The notes beneath the pieces were generated by a model, which was not told the DNA's origin, did no database searches, and was given only the letters and a program-made list of their open reading frames with translations. The position numbers were made by a program, and so were the translations under genes. A stretch of 16,097 nt of DNA from Thermofilaceae archaeon (GTDB lineage Archaea > Thermoproteota > Thermoprotei > Thermofilales > Thermofilaceae), in contig JALURH010000042.1 of the NCBI GenBank assembly GCA_027017025.1, positions 1-16,097 on the forward strand, written 5' to 3'. Below, one piece after another: positions 1-6,957 of this stretch; the first letter of the stretch is position 1; each line of letters opens with the position of its first letter.

Positions 1-543
1 GTTTATAATAGAATAGTTGCAAGCAATCTCTTATCCCTTACCTCAATGAAGGCAAGGGCGGAATCTCTGGGATACAATGCGTTAATACTGACATCTCTCC
101 TAGAAGGGGAAGCGAGAGATGTAGGTAAAGTCCTAGCTAGTATAGCAAAGGAGATTAGGAGAACGGAGAATCCTATAAAACCCCCAGCAGTAATACTTGC
201 CGGGGGTGAAACGACAGTAACAGTTAAAGGGCAGGGAATAGGGGGGAGAAACCAAGAACTAGCTTTATCAGCTGCAATAGCCCTAAAGGGGGAGAGGGGT
301 ATTGCACTAGCATCTGTAGGGAGTGATGGTAGGGATGGTCCTACAGATGCTGCCGGGGCTGTAGTGGATGGATCCACATATACTAAGGCAGTAGATATTG
401 GCGTAAATCCGCTGGATTTCCTGGAGAACAACGATAGCTACCATTTCTTTAAATCCGTTGGTGGTCATATAATGACGGGATATACAGGGACGAATGTAAA
501 CGATTTAATAGTAATAGTTGTAGAAAAAATAAAAAAGGAATGA
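1..543 (+). CDS. Glycerate kinase, MOFRL family (type II), C-terminal part
   Basis: This is the C-terminal 180 residues of a glycerate 2-kinase of the GckA/TtuD (MOFRL) family, which phosphorylates D-glycerate with ATP to 2-phosphoglycerate in the branched non-phosphorylative Entner-Doudoroff route of archaea. The frame is open from base 1 and reads VYNRIVASN just before the first in-window Met at base 46, so that Met is internal and the gene starts upstream of the window. The family signature is clear: an AGGETTV strand, then GGRNQELALS, then GSDGRDGPTDAAGAVV, followed by a C-terminal HIMTGYTGTNVNDLIV segment that closes the MOFRL domain. The stop lies just before a T6 run, and the next gene converges on it. 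The family call is secure. Glycerate as substrate is inferred from archaeal relatives; older annotations call such proteins hydroxypyruvate reductase. Confidence 0.9.
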   Translation, partial: VYNRIVASNLLSLTSMKARAESLGYNALILTSLLEGEARDVGKVLASIAKEIRRTENPIKPPAVILAGGETTVTVKGQGIGGRNQELALSAAIALKGERGIALASVGSDGRDGPTDAAGAVVDGSTYTKAVDIGVNPLDFLENNDSYHFFKSVGGHIMTGYTGTNVNDLIVIVVEKIKKE

Positions 544-549
544 TTTTTT
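524..549. terminator. Two-sided T-run terminator between convergent genes
   Basis: A T6 run at 544-549 directly follows the glycerate kinase stop on the plus strand. Two A6 runs at 524-529 and 531-536 read as T-runs on the minus strand, 26-40 bases beyond the SSB stop. Archaeal RNA polymerase terminates at such T-tracts without a hairpin, so this short junction can end both converging transcripts. This is inference from sequence only. Confidence 0.5.
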
Positions 550-561
550 CCTCACAACGAT

Positions 562-999
562 TTACCTAAACCTTCTTCGCTGCGTATACCTACCTCTAGG
601 TTTCCACTTGAAAGATTGTTCAACTTTTTTCTCCGATACGTTATTCTCCATATTTACCTCAGTTATCTCCTCCTCTGAGGGCTCTATTGTACCAAAGCGC
701 CCAAGACTTAGCCTCATAGAACCCCTAAAGACGGTAACATAGCCATTTTTCACCATGATGGTGGAGCCTACAGCCTCCTTTACCCTATCGATATCATGGT
801 CCCATACTGAGAATAAGATCGTCCCAGTTTCATCCCCAACAAGGGCATCAGCAACTTTGTGTTCTTCACTATCTCTTCTAGAGAATACCGTTCTTTCTTC
901 TCCAACATTCAATACCTTTACCCTGAGGGCGAACCACCTAGAGGCTGGAGAAAGATCAGTTACTTTCACCATTTTTAATTCTCTATTTTCTCCTAACAT
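562..999 (-). CDS. ssb: Crenarchaeal-type single-stranded DNA-binding protein (single OB fold)
   Basis: A 145-residue protein with one OB fold (about residues 12-105) and a basic, disordered tail. It has the organisation and length of the Sulfolobus SSB (about 148 residues), which binds single-stranded DNA in replication and repair. The diagnostic stretch is ADALVGDETGTILFSVWD (residues 50-67), matching the VGDETG motif of that family, followed by an IMVKNGYVTVFRGSMRLSLG strand pair. The tail ends in an Arg/Tyr-rich segment (KPRGRYTQRRRFR) rather than the glycine-rich, acidic tail of Sulfolobus SSB. Two starts are possible: ATG at 999 or Met10 at 972, which begins MVKVTDLSP and fits the fold boundary equally well. 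The gene begins 21 bases after the small heat-shock gene ends, so the two are probably one transcript. RNA binding is an alternative role for such OB folds. Confidence 0.85.
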   Translation of the reverse strand: MLGENRELKMVKVTDLSPASRWFALRVKVLNVGEERTVFSRRDSEEHKVADALVGDETGTILFSVWDHDIDRVKEAVGSTIMVKNGYVTVFRGSMRLSLGRFGTIEPSEEEITEVNMENNVSEKKVEQSFKWKPRGRYTQRRRFR

Positions 1000-1019
1000 T
1001 CCTACCTACTTGCACCATC

Positions 1020-1403
1020 TTAGTTAAGTGCGGTTTCGCTAATGCCTTTATACCTATTTAAAACTTGTGATGGTTTATTCTTTCTCCATACTATAATAAC
1101 TAGTACACCGTTCCTGTAAAAACCTGAAGCTCCATCGGGTGTAAAACTTAGGTTTATTTCCCGATAAAAATCGCCTATAATAGATTTACCGCTTATATAG
1201 AGGGTGCGGTTCCTGACCTCAGCTTTAATACTTTCATGTTGAGCTCCGGGTATATCCATCAAGATCTCTATAATATTCTTCCCATATTTTATCTCGGTAT
1301 ATGGCAAAATTACGCCCTCTTCTCTAGCATTAAGTACCTTAACACTCTCTGTTTTACCAAAGATCCTTGCAAGAACCATTCTGAGCAATGATGATATCTT
1401 CAC
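1020..1403 (-). CDS. Small heat-shock protein, Hsp20/alpha-crystallin family
   Basis: A 127-residue protein with an alpha-crystallin domain at about residues 40-107. Visible features are the IIEILMDIPGAQHESIKAEV strands, the TLYISGK strand, the FYREINLSF strand and the closing FYRNGVLVIIVWRK, which matches the A-x-Y-x-NGVL-x-I-x-x-P signature with changes. Such proteins form oligomers that hold unfolding proteins without ATP. It is short, with a roughly 38-residue N-terminal arm and a C-terminal tail (NKPSQVLNRYKGISETALN) in which no clear I-x-I oligomerisation motif can be seen. Met1 at 1403 and Met9 are both plausible starts. It is the upstream gene of a two-gene minus-strand unit with SSB, 21 bases apart. 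The fold is likely; chaperone function is inferred, and the divergent tail leaves room for a specialised Hsp20-like adaptor. Confidence 0.8.
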   Translation of the reverse strand: MKISSLLRMVLARIFGKTESVKVLNAREEGVILPYTEIKYGKNIIEILMDIPGAQHESIKAEVRNRTLYISGKSIIGDFYREINLSFTPDGASGFYRNGVLVIIVWRKNKPSQVLNRYKGISETALN

Positions 1404-1463
1404 TATCGAGCGCCTAAAAGGTTATCACAGATTAGTTTAATAAGTATAATGAGGTAAGTTAAT

Positions 1464-1470
1464 CTTTAAT
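1464..1470 (+). promoter_or_regulatory. TATA-like element for the glycosyltransferase gene
   Basis: CTTTAAT lies with its centre about 27 bases before the ATG at 1495. Initiation about 26 bases downstream would place the mRNA 5' end at the start codon, giving a leaderless transcript. No Shine-Dalgarno sequence precedes this ATG, which agrees. Confidence 0.4.
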
Positions 1471-1494
1471 TCCAGAGACACTTTCTGTTTCTGT

Positions 1495-2901
1495 ATGTTA
1501 TCACCTACAACTATACTGCTGTCTCTAGGCTTACTCCATCTAGGCTTCCTAGCTATATTCCTGCTATATCTTTCCTTAGCTAACTTTAAGAAGAATCCAG
1601 AGAGCACTTCCAGACGGAAGAATTTATCTTTAGCTGTCCTTATACCGATAAGAAATGAGCCACCAAGAATTCTTGAAAAGCTAGCGAAAAGTATTCGAAT
1701 ACTTAGAGGGAATGATGTAGTGACTTACGTCCTCGACGATAGTGACGAGGAATATAGGGAGGTTGTTGACAAGTATCTAATGGGAAATGCGACAATCGTT
1801 AGAAGAGACCACGCTAGGGGATATAAGCCAGGTGCCCTGAATAACGCGTTGAAAAAAGTAAATGAAGATGTTTTAGTAATTATCGACGCGGATACCGTCG
1901 TTGGGGAGGACTTTATTAACTCAATCAAGAAATATATACCTTCCCTATCTTATATCCAAGCAAAAACCCTCCCTAAGGGATCAGGGATAACATATCTAGC
2001 ATACCTAGCCTACATAGTGTTTAGGAACAATATTCTTCTCGAAGGAACAGCTGCATTGGGGTGCCCCCTAGTAGCTGGTTATGGATACGCAATAAAGAAG
2101 GATGTTATTGAAGAAGTAGGTGGATGGGACGAAGATATACTCGCCGAGGATATAGAACTTTCAGCCAGGTTATCCGGTAAGGGATTTAGGGGGACAGTAC
2201 CCAATAATGTATACGTATACGACGAGTCTCCACTCACTCTCATATCCTTGAGACATCAACAAGAGAGGTGGATTGTAGGTACATTCCAAACAGCAAAGAA
2301 AATCCTATTCGGAGATACAAAGTATGGATCTCTGAAGAAAAGATTTTTCTGGCTAACTCTTTCAACTCTCTTTACAGGTCTAATAGACAACGTAGTTATC
2401 GCATGTACAGCTATCCTCTCATGGGTTTTATTTTCTCCACCAAGTACACAAATCTTCATTCTCTTATCCACCTTTAACAATATCATACTTTTAGTAGCGT
2501 TTCTACCATTCATAAATAGTTTAATACGAGAGCTAGGTCCCAAGAAAGCTATGTTATCACTGCTATATTCAACTCTCCTCTACAATTCACTCTCGCTGAA
2601 GTCGATGTTCTACCTCATAAAGGTGTTTAGGGGATTCAAAGGCGTATGGAAGGTAACCCGTCAGACAAGGACCTCTATCAGGGAAATAGTGGGAACACAC
2701 ATGCCCCAGATCATGTTATTTTCTGCAGGATTGTATGCATCACTCATATCTGCACCAATTCTTGCTGGATGGATCTCAGGGGTTCTTGCTAGTTCAGCTA
2801 TAATTTTATCCCTCGAAATAGGTGAGTGGAGGAAAGGGGCCTCAGGCCTTACATACTTTCATAGCCCTAGTACTAACTTAAAACTACAGAAAACTGGCTA
2901 A
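1495..2901 (+). CDS. Membrane family-2 glycosyltransferase, cellulose-synthase-like
   Basis: A 468-residue processive-type GT2 enzyme, expected to transfer sugar from a nucleotide sugar at the cytoplasmic face and perhaps extrude a polysaccharide or build a lipid-linked glycan. One membrane helix spans about residues 5-29. The catalytic domain (about 45-265) holds the GT2 motifs in order: PIRNEPP (51-57), DDSDEEY with D81/D82, DADTVV with D131 and D133, AEDIE with E218/D219, and QQERW with Q255, R258 and W259, the Q-x-x-R-W motif of processive enzymes. Several hydrophobic helices follow (about 287-313, 317-340, 355-376, 404-442), as in BcsA-like proteins, and there is no PilZ domain. The gene diverges from the Hsp20 gene and its stop lies three bases from the convergent SWIM gene. 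The family is sure; sugar and product are unknown. Surface glycan or exopolysaccharide synthesis is the likeliest role. Confidence 0.88.
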   Translation: MLSPTTILLSLGLLHLGFLAIFLLYLSLANFKKNPESTSRRKNLSLAVLIPIRNEPPRILEKLAKSIRILRGNDVVTYVLDDSDEEYREVVDKYLMGNATIVRRDHARGYKPGALNNALKKVNEDVLVIIDADTVVGEDFINSIKKYIPSLSYIQAKTLPKGSGITYLAYLAYIVFRNNILLEGTAALGCPLVAGYGYAIKKDVIEEVGGWDEDILAEDIELSARLSGKGFRGTVPNNVYVYDESPLTLISLRHQQERWIVGTFQTAKKILFGDTKYGSLKKRFFWLTLSTLFTGLIDNVVIACTAILSWVLFSPPSTQIFILLSTFNNIILLVAFLPFINSLIRELGPKKAMLSLLYSTLLYNSLSLKSMFYLIKVFRGFKGVWKVTRQTRTSIREIVGTHMPQIMLFSAGLYASLISAPILAGWISGVLASSAIILSLEIGEWRKGASGLTYFHSPSTNLKLQKTG

Positions 2902-2904
2902 TTA

Positions 2905-3240
2905 TTACCTAAAACCAAAACTCCTTAACTCTCTTTGAAGTCTTATGCTAACTCTTTCGGCCAGGAAATTATCAGCATCCTTGATCTCTGTTAAGGCTAA
3001 AACAGCCATAACATGTGAACAAAGTTTCTTCTCCTTATAGCCTTTGCATGTACAAACGAACTTATCGTTCTCATACCTTACAATATGTCTATTTTTCTTG
3101 CCAATAACGTAGTACATATATCTACTTATCTTAACTACACGCCCCTCCTCGAGTAGCCAAGCAGCCTTATTAATCATCTTATTTATAGCTTCCTCAGGGA
3201 GATCAATTCTATTACTTCCAACATTGTTTTTTTGCTCCAT
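2905..3240 (-). CDS. SWIM zinc-finger protein
   Basis: A 111-residue protein whose central feature is a SWIM zinc-binding motif, C-x-C-x8-C-x-H, with ligands C63, C65, C74 and H76 in FVCTCKGYKEKKLCSH. The preceding strands (VVKISRYMYYVIGKKNRHIVRY) resemble the usual run-up to this motif. SWIM domains occur in Swi2/Snf2 ATPases, MuDR transposases and the Shu2 recombination factor, and mediate DNA or protein contacts. Small stand-alone archaeal versions have no established function. The ATG at 3240 lies about 30 bases from a TATA box shared with the divergent phosphoesterase gene, giving a nearly leaderless mRNA. A DNA recombination or regulation role is only a guess from the domain. Confidence 0.82.
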   Translation of the reverse strand: MEQKNNVGSNRIDLPEEAINKMINKAAWLLEEGRVVKISRYMYYVIGKKNRHIVRYENDKFVCTCKGYKEKKLCSHVMAVLALTEIKDADNFLAERVSIRLQRELRSFGFR

Positions 3241-3267
3241 CCCAAACTTAACTTATGGAGTAATATC

Positions 3268-3274
3268 ATATAAA
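3268..3274. promoter_or_regulatory. Shared TATA box of a divergent promoter
   Basis: ATATAAA sits in the 65-base gap between the SWIM gene (minus, start 3240) and the phosphoesterase gene (plus, start 3306). Initiation 26 bases away on either side would fall near 3245 for the SWIM gene and near 3297 for the phosphoesterase operon, suiting both genes. A single quasi-symmetric TATA box may therefore serve both directions. Confidence 0.45.
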
Positions 3275-3305
3275 GGCTAGGCTTAAAAAAAGGTGGTGTT
3301 GGAGA

Positions 3306-3812
3306 ATGGGTAGAGTAGCTGTTGTAGCAGATAGCCACGATAATTTAAAAGCTATTGAGAGCTTTCTCAAAGAAATTAGGGAGCAAAATATTGATACAAT
3401 AATACATGCAGGCGACATAATATCTCCATTTGCGCTAAAACGATTTAGCGGATACAAAATATACGCTGTTTTCGGCAACAATGATGGGGAGAAGATAATC
3501 CTAACGAAGGTTGCATACGACAATGGATTCAGGATCTCGGAACAACCACTAATATTTTCTCTAGGTCAGTACAGGATAGCTCTAATACATGGTGTGAGTG
3601 GTAAGGAGGAGACAAAGACTCTAGTAGAGGCACTAGCTAAGAGTGCGGTATTTGACTTGGTAATATATGGGCATCTCCACGAAATAGACATAAGGAAGGT
3701 TGGGGAAACATATATCTTAAATCCTGGAGAACTCTGTGGCTACCTAACGGGTAGATCTACATATGCAATAGTTGATTTAGAGAGAAAACACGTTGAAATA
3801 ATAGAGGTTTAA
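3306..3812 (+). CDS. YfcE/MJ0936-type metallophosphoesterase
   Basis: A 168-residue calcineurin-like phosphoesterase of the YfcE/MJ0936 family, small two-metal enzymes active on phosphodiesters in vitro and often of unknown physiological substrate. All metal-binding motifs are present in order: D9-x-H11 (ADSHDN), D37 (HAGD), GNND at 57-60, H95 (LIHG), and the GHLH motif at 122-125 with H123 and H125. The length is usual for the family. The start is supported by a GGTGGT purine-rich sequence at about 3292-3297. It is the first gene of a plus-strand operon: the inositol-monophosphatase gene begins four bases after its stop, and a TatD gene follows. This grouping of three metal-dependent hydrolases suggests a nucleotide or phosphate salvage role, but that is inference. 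Confidence 0.88.
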   Translation: MGRVAVVADSHDNLKAIESFLKEIREQNIDTIIHAGDIISPFALKRFSGYKIYAVFGNNDGEKIILTKVAYDNGFRISEQPLIFSLGQYRIALIHGVSGKEETKTLVEALAKSAVFDLVIYGHLHEIDIRKVGETYILNPGELCGYLTGRSTYAIVDLERKHVEIIEV

Positions 3813-3816
3813 CCAA

Positions 3817-4668
3817 ATGATAATTGATATACTTAGGGAAGCTGCACTAGAAGCTTCAAAGGTTGTTACAGAATTGGAGGAGGAAGGTAAGGGAAATATA
3901 GCTGTAGGTAGAGGTAGTGGTGGCGATGTAACTCTCCTCATAGATAAGGTAGCTGAGGAAACCATAATAGAGATCTTGAGGCAAGAGCTCGGAGACTTTA
4001 AGGTTATTAGCGAGGAACTGGGAGAGAAGGTTTTCGGCAGAGAACCTAGGTATACAATCATAATTGACCCGGTTGATGGAAGCAACAATGCTAAAAGAGA
4101 TATACCCCTATATTCTGTATCCATAGCCGCTGCTCAAGGCAACACATTCGATGACCTAGTAGCTGGAGTAGTAAGACTCGTACCTCTCGGAAGAGAATAC
4201 TATGCCATTAAGGGTCAAGGGGCATATATGGATGGGAGCAAAATAGAGGTTAAGCCATCCGATAATGGCGTATCAAAAAGCATAATATCCATAAATTTCC
4301 CATCAAAAGCCTACTTTATTCCTTCCCTAATTGTACATGGTATAGCTCTCAGGGGAGGTGTAGTAAGGGTGTTAGGAGCAGTAAGCGTGGAAGTAGCACT
4401 TCTAGCTGCAGGAGCAATCGACGGATATATCGATGCCTGGGGTACTCTTAGAACTGTTGACTACGCAGCAGCCTATCTCATAGCTAAGGAGGCTGGAGCA
4501 AAAATACTGCTGAGTTCATTATCTAGCAGTAATCTTCTAAGCCTTAAGGAGAGGCTAGTTACTATAGTTTCTAGAAACAGTAGATTACTTAATGAGCTCA
4601 TAGAGATCTACAAGGAATGTATAGGTATATATCCACGGCGATATTTCGCTAACTTCATAAATTTATAG
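3817..4668 (+). CDS. Inositol-monophosphatase family phosphatase (possible FBPase IV)
   Basis: A 283-residue Mg-dependent, lithium-sensitive-type phosphatase of the IMPase/FBPase class IV superfamily. Signature elements are SGGDVTLLID (about 34-43), ISEELGE with the catalytic Glu pair at 66-67, IIDPVDGSNN (82-91) with D84 and D87, and GTLRTVDYAAAYLIAKEAGA (209-228) with D215. Archaeal members can hydrolyse both inositol-1-phosphate and fructose-1,6-bisphosphate. The protein is about 25-30 residues longer than typical archaeal enzymes because of a C-terminal extension that begins after the expected end of the fold. The window also encodes a class V FBP aldolase/phosphatase, the usual gluconeogenic enzyme in Crenarchaeota, so an inositol-phosphate or other sugar-phosphate substrate is more likely here. 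It starts four bases after the YfcE stop, with a GAGGT sequence about 11 bases upstream, and is probably translated from the same mRNA. Confidence 0.87.
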   Translation: MIIDILREAALEASKVVTELEEEGKGNIAVGRGSGGDVTLLIDKVAEETIIEILRQELGDFKVISEELGEKVFGREPRYTIIIDPVDGSNNAKRDIPLYSVSIAAAQGNTFDDLVAGVVRLVPLGREYYAIKGQGAYMDGSKIEVKPSDNGVSKSIISINFPSKAYFIPSLIVHGIALRGGVVRVLGAVSVEVALLAAGAIDGYIDAWGTLRTVDYAAAYLIAKEAGAKILLSSLSSSNLLSLKERLVTIVSRNSRLLNELIEIYKECIGIYPRRYFANFINL

Positions 4669-4683
4669 GATATTGGTGGAAAC

Positions 4684-5400
4684 ATGGTCTATGTTGATGC
4701 ACATTGCCACTTACATGACTTCAATGAGAAGAGGATAGAGTTTTTCCTTAAACAAAAACTAATCATAGTTTCCGTATCCGAGGATCTAGAAACATCCCGA
4801 AAAACCCTATTCCTCTCTTCAGAGCACAATAACATCTATGGATGCGTAGGTATACACCCATGGGAGGTAGGTAAGCTACCTCGTAGCCAAGTAAAAGAGG
4901 TGGAGAAATTAGCTGAAAAAGCGGACTGTGTAGGGGAGGTAGGTTTAGATAAGAAATTTGTACCACAGACTTGGCATAAGCAAATACCTATATTTCAACG
5001 TATGGTAGATCTAGCTCTAGAACTTGATCTACCACTAAACGTACATGCAGCTGGGGCATGGCACGAAATAATAGAAATACTAGAACATAAAGGTGTTACA
5101 AAAGCTATTATTCACTGGTACACAGGGCCTCTAGATCTCCTAGATAAGATATGTGAGCTGGGCTACTTCATAACAGTAAATCCCTCCATAAAGTTCCAGA
5201 GAAAGCAGAGAATAGTTGTAGAGAAGGCCCCTATGAATATCCTACTAACTGAGAGCGATGGACCATATAATTACCGCGGTATGTTTCTCGAGCCAACACT
5301 AGTAAAGGAGGCTATAAAGGAGATAGCGTTATTAAAGAATATGAGCCAAACAGAGGTGGAGAAGGGGGTTGAGGAAAACTTTAGGAGAATACTTAAGTAG
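4684..5400 (+). CDS. tatD: TatD-family metal-dependent hydrolase
   Basis: A 238-residue amidohydrolase-fold protein of the TatD family, whose members act as 3'-5' exonucleases or DNases on damaged DNA, though some archaeal relatives are uncharacterised. Motifs in order are DAHCHLHDF (H7 and H9 as metal ligands), GIHPW (56-60), GEVGLD with E85, NVHAAGAW with H121, IIHWYTG with H144, and TESDGPYNYRG with D192. GGTGG lies four bases before the ATG (TTGGTGGAAACATG) and decides the start. It is the third gene of the plus-strand hydrolase operon, 15 bases after the phosphatase gene. Its last eight bases overlap the end of the convergent unknown gene. The family is certain; nuclease activity is inferred. 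Confidence 0.9.
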   Translation: MVYVDAHCHLHDFNEKRIEFFLKQKLIIVSVSEDLETSRKTLFLSSEHNNIYGCVGIHPWEVGKLPRSQVKEVEKLAEKADCVGEVGLDKKFVPQTWHKQIPIFQRMVDLALELDLPLNVHAAGAWHEIIEILEHKGVTKAIIHWYTGPLDLLDKICELGYFITVNPSIKFQRKQRIVVEKAPMNILLTESDGPYNYRGMFLEPTLVKEAIKEIALLKNMSQTEVEKGVEENFRRILK

Positions 5401-5893
5401 CTTTGCTTAACACAATCGTTACCAGGCCTCTAAAACCTCTAGACCAAAGCCAAGAAACCTCTAACCCCCTATTTGTTCTCGCAATCCTATACCCCGAAGG
5501 CCTAATCTTCCTAGCACTAAATTTACCCGGGAAAACTAATACGTGTATATGTCTCCCCACCCAATTAACCCTACAACTATATCTATTCGTAGAGAAAATC
5601 TCGGTAGAATATCTTCCTCTTACAACTAATCTAATCTTAATACGCTCAACCCCCTGCTCCCATAGTAGAACGAAATAAGCATATTCATCATCTTCCTCCT
5701 CAACAATAACTCCTCTAATTTTCTCCCCTGTAAAGGCAATATAGTGTGGTCTAATGGGTGCCGTAAATAACTTAATTTTCTCCCTCTCTCCACTTAGTAA
5801 ACCTCTACCCGAAAACTGTATCTTTGTATCTCCACCAGAACCTACATCCTCTCTCCACGTAGAGTACTCATAAGCTATATCCATAAAAAGCAT
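5393..5893 (-). CDS. Unrecognised protein, predicted beta-rich
   Basis: A 166-residue protein that I do not recognise. It is rich in alternating hydrophobic and charged segments typical of beta strands (IRGVIVEEEDDEYAYFVLLWE, RIKIRLVVRGRY, RHIHVLVFPGKFSARKI) and ends with a Trp/Arg/Gly-rich stretch (SWLWSRGFRGLVTIVL). There is no signal peptide, membrane helix or metal-binding motif. An AATATATTTA box about 23-28 bases upstream supports expression: initiation near 5890 would make either the ATG at 5893 or Met4 at 5884 the start of a leaderless mRNA. The coding strand is G-rich like other genes of this half of the window, which also supports a real gene. Its end overlaps the TatD gene by eight bases. 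Confidence 0.65.
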   Translation of the reverse strand: MLFMDIAYEYSTWREDVGSGGDTKIQFSGRGLLSGEREKIKLFTAPIRPHYIAFTGEKIRGVIVEEEDDEYAYFVLLWEQGVERIKIRLVVRGRYSTEIFSTNRYSCRVNWVGRHIHVLVFPGKFSARKIRPSGYRIARTNRGLEVSWLWSRGFRGLVTIVLSKAT

Positions 5894-5910
5894 GGCTAGA
5901 AAGAGACTGA

Positions 5911-5920
5911 TAAATATATT
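5911..5920 (-). promoter_or_regulatory. TATA box of the unknown minus-strand gene
   Basis: On the minus strand this reads AATATATTTA, centred about 23 bases before the ATG at 5893 and about 32 bases before Met4 at 5884. It suits a leaderless transcript. Confidence 0.5.
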
Positions 5921-5948
5921 GGCTCACACCCTCTAAGTAGAAATAAAA

Positions 5949-6037
5949 TTCTTAAAAGAAGAAAAAACCTAAATACCTTAGGGCTATGAAGATAGCTCCC
6001 GGCGTTGATGGATGAAATAAACTTACCCAGCGGAGCC
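5949..6037 (+). ncRNA. Candidate C/D box guide RNA (degenerate boxes), with TATA-like element
   Basis: The 212-base gap between the unknown gene and alaX holds a plus-strand element with C/D sRNA geometry: C box ATGAAGA at 5986-5992, a 12-base guide, D' TTGA at 6005-6008, a 3-base spacer, C' ATGAAAT at 6012-6018, a second 12-base guide, and D box CGGA at 6031-6034. The boxes deviate from consensus, but the bases forming the tandem G-A pairs of each kink-turn are kept. The C' change is matched in D', giving A-U in place of G-C. GGC before box C can pair with GCC after box D. A TTCTTAAAAG element at 5949-5958 would start transcription near 5981, at the 5' end of this RNA. Evidence is pattern only; chance is possible because no box is perfect. 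Confidence 0.33.
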
Positions 6038-6105
6038 ATATACCCAAATATGTCTAGGTACTACTAACTTCGACAAAAATGGTAGCAGCATCCAATTACC
6101 TTGGT

Positions 6106-6831
6106 TTAGGGGGAAACTGTGTAGTAAAGTCTCCTCCTCCTAGCACCTTTGCTCTCCACTTTCACAAACTCTATCGTACCTATCTCACAGGTATTCTTTA
6201 CATGAGGTCCACCGTCAGCCTGTATATCAACTCCAGGTATCTCAACAACCCTAATTTTCTCAACATTGGGAGGTAATCTTCCAGCTAGCTTAACTATACC
6301 CGGTATCTTCAATGCTTCCTCCCTAGGTAGCCAGTAGACCCTTACTTCAATACATCTCCTAGCCACATTATTTGCTTCATCAATAACCTGCCTCAAAACT
6401 TCCTTCCAGTTCTCCACGCCTCTTAGATCAAAATCGTCTCTCGCAACATCAGGGGCTATATGGCCACCTGTAACCTTAGCTCCATAGCTATTAAATAGGA
6501 GGGCAGCAATGATGTGGCTAGCGGTATGTAATCTCATAATCCTGTATCTTCTCTCCCAATCTAAAACCCCGTGGACAGGGAGCCCAGGCTTCAACAAACC
6601 GATATCCCCAGACACTATATGTACAACTTTCTCACCCTCCTTAACTACCCTGTCGACGGAGAAACGTGTTCCATCTGGAAGTATTAACCACCCCCTATCT
6701 GTATCAAGACCTCCGCTAGGACCTGGATGAAAAGCTGTTCTATCTAGGAAAACCTTATTATCCTTTATATCTAGAATAGTTGCATCAAACTCTCTAATAT
6801 ACGAGTCTTCCTGAAACAATAGTTTAGCCAA
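6106..6831 (-). CDS. alaX: Stand-alone alanyl-tRNA editing protein, AlaX family
   Basis: A 241-residue trans-editing protein homologous to the editing and second additional domains of alanyl-tRNA synthetase. It removes serine (or glycine) wrongly attached to tRNA-Ala. The N-terminal part (1-95) is the AlaX-M/L-type beta domain with the FHPGPSGGLDTDRGWL region that corresponds to the P-x-GGGQ-x-x-D-x-G motif. The catalytic zinc site has H102 and H106 in LHTASH and H210 in QADGGPHV; the usual Cys four residues before the last His is D206 here. A TTG start at 6831 is chosen because GGTGAGG (complement of 6836-6842) lies four bases upstream. The gene is flanked on both sides by spacers with guide-RNA-like elements. 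The family is certain; substrate range is inferred. Confidence 0.9.
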   Translation of the reverse strand: MAKLLFQEDSYIREFDATILDIKDNKVFLDRTAFHPGPSGGLDTDRGWLILPDGTRFSVDRVVKEGEKVVHIVSGDIGLLKPGLPVHGVLDWERRYRIMRLHTASHIIAALLFNSYGAKVTGGHIAPDVARDDFDLRGVENWKEVLRQVIDEANNVARRCIEVRVYWLPREEALKIPGIVKLAGRLPPNVEKIRVVEIPGVDIQADGGPHVKNTCEIGTIEFVKVESKGARRRRLYYTVSP

Positions 6832-6835
6832 AAAG

Positions 6836-6842
6836 CCTCACC
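6836..6842 (-). promoter_or_regulatory. Shine-Dalgarno sequence deciding the TTG start of alaX
   Basis: The minus strand reads GGTGAGG followed by four bases and then TTG. It is a strong anti-16S match at ideal spacing and supports the non-ATG start. TATA-like AT-rich sequence lies at about 6861-6880. Confidence 0.65.
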
Positions 6843-6957
6843 ACAGACAAAATAGCTAGGAGATAAATATAGCTTTATAGCATAAGGTGCAGGGTAAGCC
6901 ATCTATACATTGATACTTTCACAAATCCTTTAGCTAGAAAAAAGGGCACAATTTCTC

